The position numbers and the translations under genes were made by a program. Under the pieces are notes generated by a model. That model was not told the DNA's origin, did not search any database, and was given only the letters and a program-made list of their open reading frames with translations. Shown here in pieces: positions 11,660 to 24,544 of a stretch of DNA of 64,000 nt; position 1 is the first letter of the stretch, and each line of letters starts with the position of its first letter. The stretch is from Marsupella aquatica (lineage: Eukaryota; Marchantiophyta), in assembly GCA_973895155.1 (NCBI GenBank), contig OZ316897.1:20584001-20648000 (forward strand). The letters run 5' to 3'.

Positions 11660-14600
11660 TCAAGTCGGAACAAGACATCCAGTGAGACGGGGGTCAGATG
11701 GGAAGACCACCTTGGACAGGGCGAACGCAAACGGTATGGCAACAATGACGGCACACCATTGCCAACTGAAAAGTGCGAAGTTTAGCCGTTCTCTCCATCC
11801 CTTCCTGAGGAGTTTCCTCCGAGTGATCTCACCGAGCATCGTCGAGCCGTCCTTCAAAACAGGCACGACATCAACCGAAGCAGCTGTTGCCATCTCATTC
11901 CCTTCCTCACTACTCTCGGCGATGATGTCAGAAGCAGTAGCTGCAGCATTCTCAGGCTCACTCCTGAGAGACTCATCATCACTGCAAGACCACTTGTCGA
12001 CACAATTGCAAGTGATAGACCCAGCCTGCAAGTTAGTAGCAGCCTCTCCATCCAACGACACCCTCTTCATTTCCTCCTCGTCTGAGACCTCAGGTTTGAG
12101 CTCCACGGCCATTTCTCCTGACGCAATCCTGAAGTGATTTCCTCCGGTCTTCAGAGCAAGCTCTGGTCGAGAGGATTCATTTGCCTGCATGAGGGGAGCT
12201 GCATCTGAAGATGGGTGGTTTAGTCTAAGCCTGAACTCATCATTGACGTCTGGGTTGTCCGTCTCCTGCGCTGGGGGAGTTTGGGGAGCAGGGGCTGTGG
12301 GAGAGGTGGAAGGGTCTAGGACCATATTCTTCCAGGCCGCTCGTCCCTCCTCGTGGTCCGAATCGTCACTCTCCGTCTTGAGAGACTCATCAGAGGCGAT
12401 GGGATTGGTGCGCACGCTCCACCCAGTGCTGGTCGATGTCGGCGTTCCCAAGTCCATGTCGGTGCCCAGTTTGTCTCCTGACTCGTCCCCTTCCGTGAAT
12501 CTGGCCAAGTCGTTGTCCGCATATATGGCCGAAGAGGACACCGACTGGGGACTTGCAAAATTCTCTTGGAGAGAACGGACTAGTCGCCTCGGGGTCGAGA
12601 ATGCCAAGAAATCCTCCGCTGCGAGCAATGGTTTCGTGCTCTGCACAATGACAGACTGACCACGTTAGAAACTTGCGCTATGAGGACAGATCGATCAGAG
12701 TTCCAAGAACACCAAGAACTACGGGTGAAACACGAAGAGATACTCGTGAAATCTCAGAAACTCTTGGGTGGAAAGCAAGAGGGACGTTACAAGACTATTC
12801 AGGACCAAGCCAGCGATTCATCTTCTAGAGAATGCGCGAGACAGATTCCATAAAACGGTAAATCTTGAGTATCAATTTGGATTGGACTGGAATAGATTGG
12901 GCTATGTCAGTGGTCGAGTAGATAATATACAAAATACGTAGTATGAGACAAGCTAGGCAAGAAACCAGCGGGAAGGGAGTATATCCAACTCGAAACTAGT
13001 GCGATCACAAAATTGCCAAGAAACTGCTATGAATGAGAAAGGCCCAGCGCAAAGAGGAACAAGATCTTCGTTGGGCTAGACCCGAAGATCGTTGGTTGCA
13101 AAGTCTGGAATGTACATGGTGCGTTCTTTGGCCTATAGGTTACTACTATAATAAGCCTGTGAGTGCATGGAAAGAGGAATAAACCCTTCATCGGCCAAAA
13201 CCCAAAACTACACTTGTTGCAAAATGCGGAATCTCTATCTGCGTGTCCCTTGGCCTACAGGTGGTAATTACAAACAGCTGAGCAGAAACTGACAAATCCA
13301 TAGACAAGGCCACAGTAGCAACTAGAAAAAACGCCCAATCAATTGAAGACAGTCATGCAGAAGATGTGCTAAATACTGGAACCAGGAAGAAACACTACTC
13401 CACAAAACATCTAAGTGGTGACAAAACGCATAAGAGAGCTAATAGGACAATAGTTGCATCAGTTGGTTACAATTTTGTGTCACCGATGATATCCATACCT
13501 GGGGACTGAGAGGGACCTGGAAGGGGGTCAAATGCACTGGGGAGCCGACTCTCAGTGGGCTGCCGAGAAGGCTGCTCGTGGCCTCCATTCCGTCGCCATT
13601 CCTCTTGAGATTGAAGGGGCTTACAGCAGAGGCGACACTTTCGTCGTCTTTTGTCCGGGGAGAAGACCTCAAGGACGGGCCTTTCAGCTCAAACACATGC
13701 TTCATAGTCGACCCGTTGAGCACCCCATGGTTGCTACGAAAAGTAAACCCGTTCGTCGGTGAGGCTTTAATACCACTGTCTCTGCTGGTCTTCATCTGTA
13801 ACAGCTCTAACTCCTGTCCAGGCCCAGAGCGTGGGGTATTACCATTTGGCGAGATAAACATATCCTCATCGTCTGCAAGAAAATTTTCTCCAAACTCGTC
13901 CCTGCTTCCAATAGCACTCAAAGGATCTGGTGAAACGGGAGAGCTGTCTTCGTGTTCCTCCGAACACACTTCCGAGCTCAATTCTGCCACATAACCATAC
14001 ACGAAACAAGCCATCGATGAGATCCTCCACTTCCAAAAGTGAGTATGCACAGGTTCACATCCTGCACCAGTCAACTCACAGCTCACCAAGCAAATAGCTC
14101 TTTCCGTGACGAGCAAAATACGTCATTGTGCCTGTACATGACTCGGGACGTTCATATCTGCGAATAAGAAATCACGGCCCCAGTTGGGTCGAAGCTATAG
14201 AACCCCAGCGGCTAAGAATATCACTTTCTTGAAATTTGTTGCCGAGCCATCATTATTAAACATGGTAGGCACAAAAATTCACACATCATCAAACTGTAAT
14301 CTGAAGCGTGAGACCCTTCGAATTACCAGGGTGGATAGTATCATAATCAACCACAGGCAGTCTAACAAACTAATCCACTCACAACAATGACGTAATACAC
14401 TTCATATTGACAACCTCCGGAACAAATCACTTCAAGAAGAGTTCTCTACATCACGAAATCTTAACCTTGAATGCACGCAGGCGATAGGTGGGGAGATGAT
14501 CATCGACAAGCAGAAAACAGTCTGACAAGATCAATTCAACCGACTCACAAAGACAATCTCCAGACAAATCACTCCAAGAACTCACAGAACATGAGCAGTG

Positions 14601-17048
14601 TGGAAACAGGGTAGACAGCGCAAACAGTTGCAAGCTAGGGGAATTTCTAACGAAGGCCAAGAGCTCACTACAAACGGAAGATTCCTCAAACCGGGAAAAC
14701 AGCGCTGAGAAGACTTACGGAATTTTCAAAAAGAGCCAACTCTGACCAATGAATGAATGAATTTTCAAGAAACATCAAGAAGGCAAAGAAGCTTCCCAAA
14801 AAATCAGGGGGAAAATAAGAAGCGCAAAAGCTGACAGCAGAAGGGTAAGAGTTAGTGCTCACCGCCACCGACTTCTGTGGACAACTGGTTCAGATAAACT
14901 GCCCCTTCATTAGCCGCTAGTTTGCTTGGAAAGAGATCAGAGTCGAACGTCAGACCACCAATCTTGGTATCGGAGTCATGTGACGGCAAATTCTCCTTCC
15001 TAGGGGACTCGGCATCGTGCAAGGAGGTGACAGAGTTGTCCAAAGTGCCCATCTGGGATTGAAGCCTTGTGGCTTGGAGAGGGGACCTGTGTGGCAATTG
15101 TTCCAAGGCTGGAGCCGTGGATGCAGGACCAACACGGGAGCGAGGAGACTCTGAGAATGCGGGAGAGCTCCGAATGTGGGCTTTGGGGCTCCTACTCGAG
15201 TTCCACCCGGGAGGAGACATCATGTCATCCGACGAAACACCGCCTAAGCTACTTCTTCTAAGAGGAGAGGATGTGCTTGGCTCTGGGGTCGCAATCATCC
15301 ACGAGAGCAGTTCATCTCCATCGCTGGAACGTCTGCAGTTCTCCTCGGAGATGATCTCTTTCGCGGTCTTCAACGCTTCTTTGACAGCCAACCTGACATT
15401 GGACATCCGGTCGTGCTTACAGTTATCCAGAGCCTGCACGGTACTGCTCAGCTCCTCTGCCAGTGTGGCTCTATCCACCGTGGGGAGAACAGCTGTTAAG
15501 AGACGAGCCGCACAGGCCCTCTGCTGCCAAGATGCGGAGACCCCAGAGGACTTCAAAATCTCGACTCCAGACCTGAGAAGAGTGACACCATAGCTGGCAA
15601 GGAATGCGGAATTGGAGGCGGCTAAGGAGCTAGCCAGATGCATGTGGGCGACGGTCCTCGTGCCTTTCTCTGTCAAGGCTACGGTGGTCTTCAGGCAGAG
15701 GTCTTCGACGACGGAAGAGGGAGCAAATTTCCATTTCTCGCTCTCGACCAATGTTTGGAGGCATAGTGCCGCACCAGCAGCAAGCGGCTCTAGCTTCCCG
15801 GTGAGAACCTCCAGCAAGGGATTGCACAAATCCCTCAAGATGTCGGCGGCTTGGGCAGGCGATCCCTCGTCGATCGCATGTTTCGCAACGGCAGAGATTA
15901 CTTTAGCACAAGCCTGTTGAAGTTGTGGTGAGCTGCCACTAGAAGAGAGGGTTTTGGTGACGGTGGTCATCACCCGGGGGATGTGTGGGATCATGAGCTT
16001 CCCATGGACGCGGGCCACGTCCTCGTAGAGAGAGATGGCATGTCTTCTTGAGGACTCCTTGGCCTCCGAAACCTGAAACGAAGAATCACTCGTCATGGTC
16101 AGAAGAAATTCAATAATTGAACAACATATGGCTCCACTAGAGCCTCCGATATGTCGAACGTTCCATCCGCAATCTTTGACAGACTAGACAACCGAATCCA
16201 AAGTTCCCCACGTTTCGCCATCTCCAAGCGATAAAAGTCCTGTCCCACACGCCGACATACACAGTTTCCTTTCAATGAACAGAGTCTACAGTCCCTTCCA
16301 TGAACAGAGTCTCCATTCACGTAAACCCTCGTGAGTCTCCTTTCCAATTTCGTCGAAGATAATGGGCCATAACCCCCTCGTCAGCCTGTCACCAAGATTC
16401 CTTCATTTGAATTTCTATGCTACTGCCACGGATCAAAGCCGCCATTCCTCCCAAGCATGGTTTTTCGAAAACTCACAAGGACGGTGTCCGCCCGGTGACC
16501 CATGGGCCGGAGGAAGTTATGGGGTGTAATCCCCGAAGGCGAACATCCACAGTTGTGTGGAAAAGAAAACCCCAAGAGTCGCTCCGAATCTCCCCAGTAT
16601 TCGTGCAGAGGGAATCAAATTCAAGGATTCGACCTTTTTGGAAAAGTTCAGAGCTTCAGGGCTGTACTTTAAACAAAGAAACGTTGAGCTTTGAATCTGT
16701 TTCTCAGAGCTTTGAATCTGTTTCTCAGAGCGCTCTGAAGAACATGTGAACGTTGCAAAAATGATCATGGATTACAAATCTGACACTTATTTATTCACAC
16801 CTCGCTAAAGTGGAGTAGAATAGAGCATCATTGATTGCTATTGGTGTAGGAAAAGGGTGTACCTGGCCGATGAATCGGGGAATGGAGGCGGAATCCATGC
16901 CTTCAACACACTGCTTCAGAGAGTTCAGCGCATTTCGTCGCGTCTCGCCATCCCCCAGCTTAATGAGCGTTTGCTTCACCTGAGCAGAGGTCATGCACCT
17001 TGCTGATGCAGTCGATGATGAACTTTTCTCTCGTGCGTCCTCCCTCAT
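11660..17048 (-). CDS. SINE1/SINE2-like armadillo KASH protein of the nuclear envelope, four exons
   Basis: Plant SINE proteins bind SUN proteins through a C-terminal KASH tail and link the outer nuclear envelope to actin through an N-terminal armadillo domain. Exons with matching phases: 17048-16863, 16072-14863, 13983-13499, 12640-11660, giving about 953 residues. Residues 1-330 are helical armadillo repeats, with SINE-type phrases such as ISLYEDVARVHGKLMIPHI, LQQACAKVISAVAKHAID and GAALCLQTLVESEKWKFA. The middle (about 340-900) is long, acidic, Ser/Pro-rich and probably disordered. A single membrane segment (WCAVIVAIPFAFALSKVVF) lies close to the C-terminus and is followed by a short lumenal tail ending LTGCLVPT, the plant KASH ending in VPT. 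The ATG at 17048 or the in-frame ATG 18 codons later may start translation. It is clearly longer than Arabidopsis SINE1 (about 570 residues), mainly in the linker. Confidence 0.9.
13034..13268. repeat. Diverged tandem duplication in the last SINE intron
   Basis: Two segments of roughly 110-125 bp share the order AAGAGGAA, GTTGGTTGCAAA/TTGTTGCAAA and CTTTGGCCTA/CTTGGCCTACAGG. They lie in the intron between exons 3 and 4 and appear non-coding. Confidence 0.5.
16686..16727. repeat. 21-bp tandem duplication in the first SINE intron
   Basis: Two exact copies of a unit beginning GAGCTTTGAATCTG lie side by side (16686-16706, 16707-16727). They are intronic. Confidence 0.85.
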
Positions 17049-19117
17049 TTGGAAGGTGACACCGACTTTTTCTCAGCACCCCGGATGTTTTTCTCTTGAC
17101 CTGCTTCACTGTTGACCGACGATGTTGCTGGCATCCCACACACACTCCGAAAGGACACCACAACCTCTCTTTGCAAACGGTGAACAGGACCCTGTAACTG
17201 ATTGGACTTTCGTATCCCGACTGCGGGAGAGAGTGAGAAAGACCGAGAGTTCTCCGACTTCCAAGGGATAGAGAATTCACGCTCCTCCTACTGAACGAAA
17301 GAGCAGTCGATGGTGATCAGAGAGAAGCTGCGTCTCACCAAGCAGCGTGAGCTTCAAGCTTGGGACAGAAAATGCGAAGTCCCCAAATTGATTCTCAGAA
17401 ATATGAGGAATAATTGTCCGGAGAAGTCCTTCAATCAATCTTCCAATCGAGAAAATGAAGGATTGGTACTGACAGGAAAGGGTGGTACCACGAGCTGAAG
17501 AAACCTGACCAATTTAGTTGCCGTTCCCTAAAATCCTTCGAGAGGAGAAATTTGAGCGTTATGTTAAACCCCAAACCCACCTTTGTGGGGTTTGGGAATC
17601 TGTCTGACCCTGGCGGGGTTGGTTCTGGCTGCTGCCCTCGACGATCTATGGTCGAAGAACTGCAAAATGGAATAATCACAGCAACAGTGTCAACACCCAC
17701 TCCTACTCGTCCGACGCAAGGTGTTCCCTAGGACTTCGAAATGGAAATTCTTCAATTTTGCCCTCACTTATTCATGACCCGTACGAATTGCATATGTCAC
17801 ACCTACTCAACAGCCTTCAAAAGCAAAAACCTACGCATTACTGCTAATTCACTGTAGCCCGTAGCAGTATGCACAGCACCAGTACTCCTTGAACCAGCCC
17901 TCTTAAACATCCTCTGTTATGGCAAAGCAAGCACGACAAGTGACGTTTGAGCATAGCAAGCACAGGCAAGTGACGTTTAAGAGTGCCTTGGCGAACATGC
18001 TCCTGAATCTTTATTTGATTGACAACCAAGTAACAAATTGAACTGCACTCAAATGTCACCCACCTCTGTGTTAGACTAGAAACTCCAATTCAAATCTTCG
18101 AATTCGTAATCTTCGGAAAAAGTCTCCACTTCAGAAAGCTTATCAAATCTGCTCATCCACAGAAAAAGGTTTGGAATTCCGTCTTCAACCTGAAAAGTTT
18201 CAAAAAATGTCTCCGACCAGATGTGGTGCTAAGATTTTATTCCTATCAGAAACTCATCGAAATCAATCTCCAACCAGAGAGAGCAAACTTCTCTCCAATC
18301 AGGAAAACACTACCGTCTTCTGTTCTTGAACCTAGAGGATACAGACTGTATGTCCCCACTGCCACTTAAGAGAGATTCGCGCGTGGGAAGAAAAGGCTAG
18401 CTCCTTGGGAGCACTCTAATGCTAAGGAACAGAAATCAGACGAATCTCTTTCCAACATGAGAAACCCAGAAATGAATCCCTCGGCAATTGGAATCCAAAC
18501 CTGGGCAAGTCTTCTCCTCAATTGTCTACAAATTTTTACAAACAGGAAAGAGGTGAACCTTCAGGAGAAAATCCCATGGACAGAAATCAACGCTGACATT
18601 GCGGCATGCAGGCGTGTCCGAGAGAGCAGCAAAGGCGCTGCGAAGCCCAAGGTCTAGGTTGGCGATGAGAGCGTAGCCTCTCCTAGACTAGACGAGACTA
18701 TACTAGACTAGCACGTCGTCATCCCCTTCGTCATGGGATGAGGCCATGTTTCTCGGTCTCCCACGTTTCTCAATCCGCTCTCGATTGCTACAGTAAAACG
18801 CTACGCTACATTGCTGCGCAACACGCGATTTGAGGGCAGGGAGTTGTCTTGCCCGTCCTCGTCCATACCGCATCACGATTTGCAGCTGCTGCTTCTGTCG
18901 ATTGGTGGCGATAGTTTTGCGGCCTGAGTGGCCGCAATATCATCTACGCTACTACAGTCGTAGGGTGGGCTCATCAGTCTCGTCAGTCTCATGCCCACAA
19001 ACTTTTTTGAAGGGAATGCTCGGGAAAAGAGAGACGATACCACTGAGCAAAGTCGTCCGTGAGGAACTTGTTGAGAGCTGTGTGGTACGAGAACCGTGTC
19101 CCATCGAGACAGGTCTG

Positions 19118-19406
19118 TCTTCGCTTCGACGTTCACAGCTCTTTCATTCCTTGGCGCAAAGATTGCGAGTCCGGCTCATTGGAAAGCTGATCCAATTCCG
19201 ACTCGATCAAGCCGGTGCACGAGGGAAAATGAGCAAGAAATGAAAGAGAAATCGGGATCCAAAGAGGAGCTGTGAAAGAACACGGTCCAGAGGGCATGCG
19301 TTCGTTTCAACGTTCATAGCTCTTTCATCTCTTCCCGAGGGGGTGCGCGGTCGGGCTCATTGGAAAGCTCGTTCGATTGCGCATCTCAAGAGCCGGTGCA
19401 CGAGGA
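19118..19406. repeat. Diverged tandem duplication of about 180 bp
   Basis: Segments at about 19118-19225 and 19299-19406 share ACGTTCA(C/T)AGCTCTTTCAT, GGCTCATTGGAAAGCT and AGCCGGTGCACGAGG in the same order. The copies have drifted considerably. Confidence 0.75.
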
Positions 19407-21379
19407 AAGTGGTAGAGGAGTGACAGAGAAATCGAAGCGAAAGAGTCGTTCCAGTCGTCGGCGCAACGCAAATAATCGTACTGAGTTTTTTGAACCTACA
19501 CGAGATGCGAATCAGTGGGGCCCGCGACTTGACGGCGGGGCACCGACGGAAGACCCCGAACCAAATACCAGGGCAGAATGGATGAACGCCAGGCCTCCCG
19601 TATTCTGGGGTGGGGGTGCGGCTGGCACTGCCGCTTTCGCATGGAACCCGATAGATCCTGGTTGGGACTTTTCCTCCCTTTGGTGGACTGGCGAACCTCA
19701 TTCCACTAGGGGCTGTGAAAGGCCATCCTCACAACAAGTATAGGATCGAGTGACTAGCTTATAGCCCTGGGTTTCTAGCCTTTAACCCGGGTAACTCTAA
19801 CATGCACGCAAACATTAAAAATTTTCCTAGCATGAGCAAAAAACATTCCTGCCTGACCCCTATTTTTCTACATGCAATTGTCTGGCTATCAATACCTGGT
19901 TGGTAACATCCTTTTTGGGGACTCCCTTTTTGCTAGCGAGCTGGCTAGCCATGTGGAGTCTTTAAAAAAACACAAAAAAATGTAAAAGGCACCAAAAAAC
20001 AACTGAAATTTGGAACCATTATTGTCTCGCTATCAAAATCTCCTCACTATCAAAATCTCCTGTTTGCTCTCAACATAGAATACCTAGCCTCCTCTAACCG
20101 TGAGACCAGAAGCGAAGAAAATCTGATGATGAGGAAGGTTCTCCTAGCTTTATTGGAGCAGGGTTCAGGTTAGAACCCCTGCCCAGACATGTATTCTAGC
20201 ACTTAATTTCTGTTTGAAAATGGTTATTTCTTGGCAACAAATTATGGGAATAGCAAGGGCCAAAAAAATTCATATGCCAGTAACCTATCTTCCTAATAGA
20301 ATTAATTTACGTTTGGCATTGTTGCCATCTCATAAATGGTGGGACACCGGTAGTCACTCCTTTAGCTGCCTGCCATGATTGCCTGAGTTTTAATTTCTCA
20401 CTTTCCTTGTGGAGTAATAGGGCATGTCAAAGCAAGACCAGAACTCAGTTATGTATGGTCAAGGGCATAAAGTATTTTTATGGCCCATGCTACAACCAAC
20501 CTAAATACATGTCCCATGAGAATGGACGTCCAAAAGCCACCGCCGGAAGACCTTGCTTGCAGCAATGCTCTAACACGCCCTAATGGTATTTCAATTGGTT
20601 GTGCCTCTCCCCATCCCTCCACCATGAGCGTTGTCTATGAGGTCAAACACATGTGAACATTGTACCTAATTTAAAGATGTTTACTAAGAAGTATTTTATA
20701 ATTATCCTATTATTAATCCTAAATAAAGTATTTAGATTAAAAAAATGTATATAATATTAGATAGTCTTCTGTAAAAATGTATATATATTAGATACTATAG
20801 GGTTTGCATTACCTCATTCTAGTTCTTTAAGTGATGCTCCTATGAACCCAGCCCATGAACCAAGCAATCCCAATGGACACCTTTTGTACCTTCACTCATT
20901 GACACCCTTAACAGTAAGTATGTGACCTCCAATATGTCCCTCTCTGTCCAACTAGAATTGGCAGCTTGTAAGAAGGGCTTGAAAAGATCTTTCCAACAAG
21001 TGTAATAGCTACAGTTTTCATAAAACAAATGAGATAGTTATGAATTTATAAAGACCACTCAAGCACTCACTGTCCACACTTACATTTCCAATCTTATTGT
21101 CCTCTCTCCTTTTCCTAAATCTGTCTGTGTGAGCATAAATCTACTCTAGCCCATCTAGGGTTGCAAAACTATCAAGAGTCTTTTAGCAAACATGAAGGTC
21201 CATCTGGGCTTCACTTTCTGTTAGTACACAAAAGGTCAGTGGTGCTCAGGAAGACACTAGCCCAAGAGGCTTTTTTACTATTTTGAGGAATTTCCAGGAA
21301 AGACAGGTGTCCCAATTTAGTTGTGTGCAAGCTCCACATGAGCATGGATCAAATCAAATGAATTTAGAGGCTGACCAGC

Positions 21380-21383
<4 letters not shown>

Positions 21384-21423
<40 letters not shown>
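21384..21423. repeat. (GA)n microsatellite
   Basis: About twenty uninterrupted GA dinucleotides. Confidence 0.95.
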
Positions 21424-21426
<3 letters not shown>

Positions 21427-22467
21427 ACAGGTGGACCTGGTTGTTGGTGAGATTAATCGACTGTGCATTCTCCAGCCTGCCCAGGTTAACCGTCTAAACC
21501 ATAAAGTTCCTTACAAAACAGACATGAATACCACAGAGCTCAAGCGATAGACTAACACATACCGGTGGTGAGAGATGATAAAGGAATGGACAGAGATGCA
21601 TAGCTGAGAGCGTGCTGAGACCCCTAAGTATAAACCCAAAGACAAAGGAAGGGAATAAAAATATAACAAAGGCTTCCTCTTGGGTGATGATGGTATATAT
21701 CATCCTTCTTTGCTAGAGTGATGCATCAATTAGCATACATCGGGCCAAAAGCACAAGGCCTGTCAGCCAAAGGGTCGGTGAGCAGAAGGCCTTCACTTCC
21801 TTGGCTGCTGCTGCATGTCATGCCCCACGGGTTTCAGATAGGGACGAATGGAGCTAATATGCACAATGAGAAAATAAGTTGAAAGTTGTTGACGCACAGA
21901 GGAAGTGGGCTTCAACGCATACTCAAAACAGAGGTATGTTGTTGGCACTACCCGTCATGTTGAGATGAGAGACCACTCTCTGCAGTCAATGAGTCTTATC
22001 TAGGCAACGAGTTGGTAGTCCGTGGTGCTAGGTTCCAACCTGTGCACATTCCAACTTTTACATGGTTCCACTGGCCCGTCCACTGGCCATGAAGAAGCCC
22101 AAAACTTTTGCAGTCTTCTAAGTATTTGGAGTGGAGCTCCCATTCCTAATCTTCCGGTGTCCATACGTAGGCAACTTGACACGTACTCGCTTGCATTGTC
22201 TTTCAACAATTGCATAAAGTTGGCACGAGGTCCAATCCCCTCTTTCCAAAGAGAGAATAAAGCCCTATCAGGGCTAGTAAGTAGACCCCACAGAGTGTTT
22301 GAATTAAAATGTGCTCTACTGTGACGCATGTTGAAGCTATGTAGTTGACTTACACTGTTGTTTAATTGAAACTAGGTTCATTGTAATCCTATGTATGAGA
22401 GTGGCTTAGAAAGGATTTGTTATAGGTACCAGGTCCAGTGGTCAAACAACAAAACACACATAGGCCA

Positions 22468-22620
22468 GATCAGCCTATTCATTAAAAGTGTATTTTCTTT
22501 TGTTCACAAATCAGTCCTGAAATGTACACTTTTATGTCCCCAAATGTACACTTTATGAAGCCCAAATGTACACTTTTGATACCTAAATGTACACTTTATA
22601 GGCCAAATCTTATTAGTATT
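22468..22620. repeat. Left A repeat: 27-bp inverted match plus AAATGTACACTTT array
   Basis: Positions 22468-22494 match 37388-37414 in reverse complement. Immediately inside are about four copies of AAATGTACACTTT (about 22518-22595). The array motif runs in the same direction at both ends even though the 27-bp match is inverted. Confidence 0.75.
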
Positions 22621-22839
22621 ATATTAATTATAATAGTATTATATTACTTATTAGTTCACAAAGAACCATGGGATAGAGATCATACTTGTAAAAACATTTC
22701 CGCACAAAGAAGCCCAGGCAAGGACCATTGATTGATAATGTGTGAAAATAATTATATACAATTGTGTCCAAACTTACAATGAATATCTAGGGCTGGCACC
22801 CATTTTTACTATCTAATGGGCTTAACATGAGTCAGATCT

Positions 22840-23897
22840 CTAAACAAAGTGTTCCTTACAATATTTATTTGAGCACGTGCCTTTGTCTCCTTTACTATCT
22901 ACCCTAATGTCACGGTTGCAACTCCCTTTATCTTCAGGGAGATGAAATTTGGTGGTGTTGTTCCTAACTGCTATAATCTCCCGCAAAAAGTGTCTAGGAT
23001 TTTCTCTATACAGACCTGAATATTCCCGTCCTACAAATGATCTAGCAAGTGAGGTGACAAGTGCATCGTCAAGTTCCACCTCAGGACGTAAGCTACATAT
23101 ACGGTGCTTCACAGCCCAAGGAATCTCATTGCTATTGAGGTCCAGCACACTATGCCTATACTATGAGTTCCAAATTTTTGCTGCACATCTCTTACTAAGT
23201 TGATCATAAGTAATCTCATTTTTTGCCTTGTCTCTCTTAATGTGCAATAGAGACCACTTTGGAGAGTTTAGGAGAAGATAACAACGAATGTCACTTGCAT
23301 GTGACAGTTTCTCAAGACATGGCCAAAGAATTGTTAGAAGAAAATTGTCTCCACAATTGGCATGCATGTAGGGCACTGGAAATAGTCCGGTCATGTCTGG
23401 GTTGGCAAATGCCTTCAAGGGGGAGTCATCCACAAGGAGTGTGTTGGTTTCATCATATAGATTTCCAAATGCACTCCATACCACCCGAAAATCTTTCAAT
23501 AGCACATTTGCCTTTCCATTTGTAATGTCACGCCTTTGAATGCCTGTGTCAAAGGTTTCCACCTATGTGAATACAAACTTCAGTTTCAACCGCTCCTCAA
23601 TTGTGAACATCATGTTCAACATTTTCACTGTTCGCGGCATCCCAGCACATGTCCAAATTGCAACGTCAAATCGGTCAAAAACCAACTTTAGAAACTCATG
23701 GAGCCCTAGCCTCTCTATATACATGCGACTAGTTCCATTTGATCTATCCCAATGCACTCCACTTGAGGTGACAATATTCCTGGATGTGCCCTTGCTTTGG
23801 AATTCAATAGAATCCCAAAGTATGTTATTAAGGTCCAAAATCAGCAACTTCCGCTTAAGGGGACCAGGTCTCGATTCTGCAAGTGCACCAAACACCA
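22840..23897 (-). pseudogene. FCP1-like HAD phosphatase gene with two in-frame TAG stops
   Basis: Reading begins at an ATG at 23897 or at a splice acceptor close to it and stays in one frame to 22840, interrupted only by TAG at 23565-23563 and 23163-23161. HAD/FCP1 landmarks appear in order: LLILDLNNIL (motif I; the nucleophile Asp is present but the usual second Asp is Asn, as I recall for a group of plant FCP1-like proteins with DLN), IERLGLHEFLKLVF, VAIWTCAGMPRT, a FLKDFRVVW-type helix (here LLKDFRVVW), and NTLLVDDSPLKAFANP. These enzymes dephosphorylate phospho-serine on RNA polymerase II CTD and related targets. The extension after the second stop is not recognised. Both stops could have been CAG. 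If the stops are real the gene is dead or truncated. Confidence 0.75.
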
Positions 23898-24544
23898 TTC
23901 TCAGAGAAAAGACCAAAAGTGAACTTTGGATTAGGATTGTCTTAGTCCAAAAATACAAGACAATGGCTGACAAAAAAGAAAATTAACCTACATACCGTTT
24001 TTAGAAGCCTCACAATGTGTAGACGGATATGGAGACTTTAATTGGTGAGCGCATTCTGTGAGACCGAGAAGTATTTTAGATTGATATGAATAAATACAAA
24101 GTCAAAGGCTGAATTTCATTCCGAAATAAGAGATCCGTATTCATCAATAATCATGTCAGCACCAAGCTCCTGTTGGATTTCAAAATTGACATTTGAAGTT
24201 GTAATGCTGTACATTAGTTAGAAATGATGGAAATTTTATAAATTTTAAACTTTTTCTAACTCAAGGTACAATCTAGTTACCTTTTGTAGCAATTTAGATC
24301 AACCGAACACTTTACCTAATGTTATGCTTCATCGGAGGCTATTGCCTATATTGGACAAGGATCGCCAATATAAATCCTTGCTCTTTACATGCTACCAAGA
24401 AAGAAGACTGGACATCATTGGAGAAGCAATGCAGACTAGAAGATTCAACAACCGGACTCCAAAACATTTTTTCAACAAGAATGAGCTCTGTATACAATTA
24501 TCACAATCAGCCGATCTCTGCTATTTTAGTTAAATAGCTATCAT
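23898..24544. other. Upstream region of the FCP1-like gene
   Basis: It contains the palindromic motif at 23926-23950, shared with the other genes of the element. Overlapping plus-strand frames at 24319-24537 have no recognised homology. Nothing else is supported. Confidence 0.4.
23926..23950. promoter_or_regulatory. Element-specific palindromic motif 5' of the FCP1-like gene
   Basis: An imperfect 25-bp palindrome with arms TTGGATTAGGA and TCTTAGTCCAA, 29 bp upstream of the candidate ATG at 23897. The same motif occurs at 30642-30666 and 32292-32316. Confidence 0.6.

Larger units (their letters stand above)
17049..22467. other. Intergenic region upstream of the SINE gene, no gene recognised
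   Basis: The first few hundred bases should hold the SINE promoter and 5' leader; no motif stands out. The open frame at about 19360-19743 plus (rich in Trp, Gly, Pro) has no ATG at its start and no recognised family; it lies partly within a duplicated segment. From 19800 to 22467 the sequence is AT-richer and I see nothing coding. Confidence 0.5.

Noticed and set aside
19360-19743. Trp/Gly-rich 127-codon open frame
   Set aside because: It begins without ATG, overlaps a tandem duplication and has no recognised family.
22000-22329. Complementary open frames of 100-109 codons on both strands
   Set aside because: No recognised family; mirror frames are typical of chance.
22840-23160. Possible similarity of the last part of the FCP1-like gene (FLREIIAVRNNTTKFH) to KEN-type RNase segments
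   Set aside because: Only a short phrase resembles it and no other KEN feature is visible.
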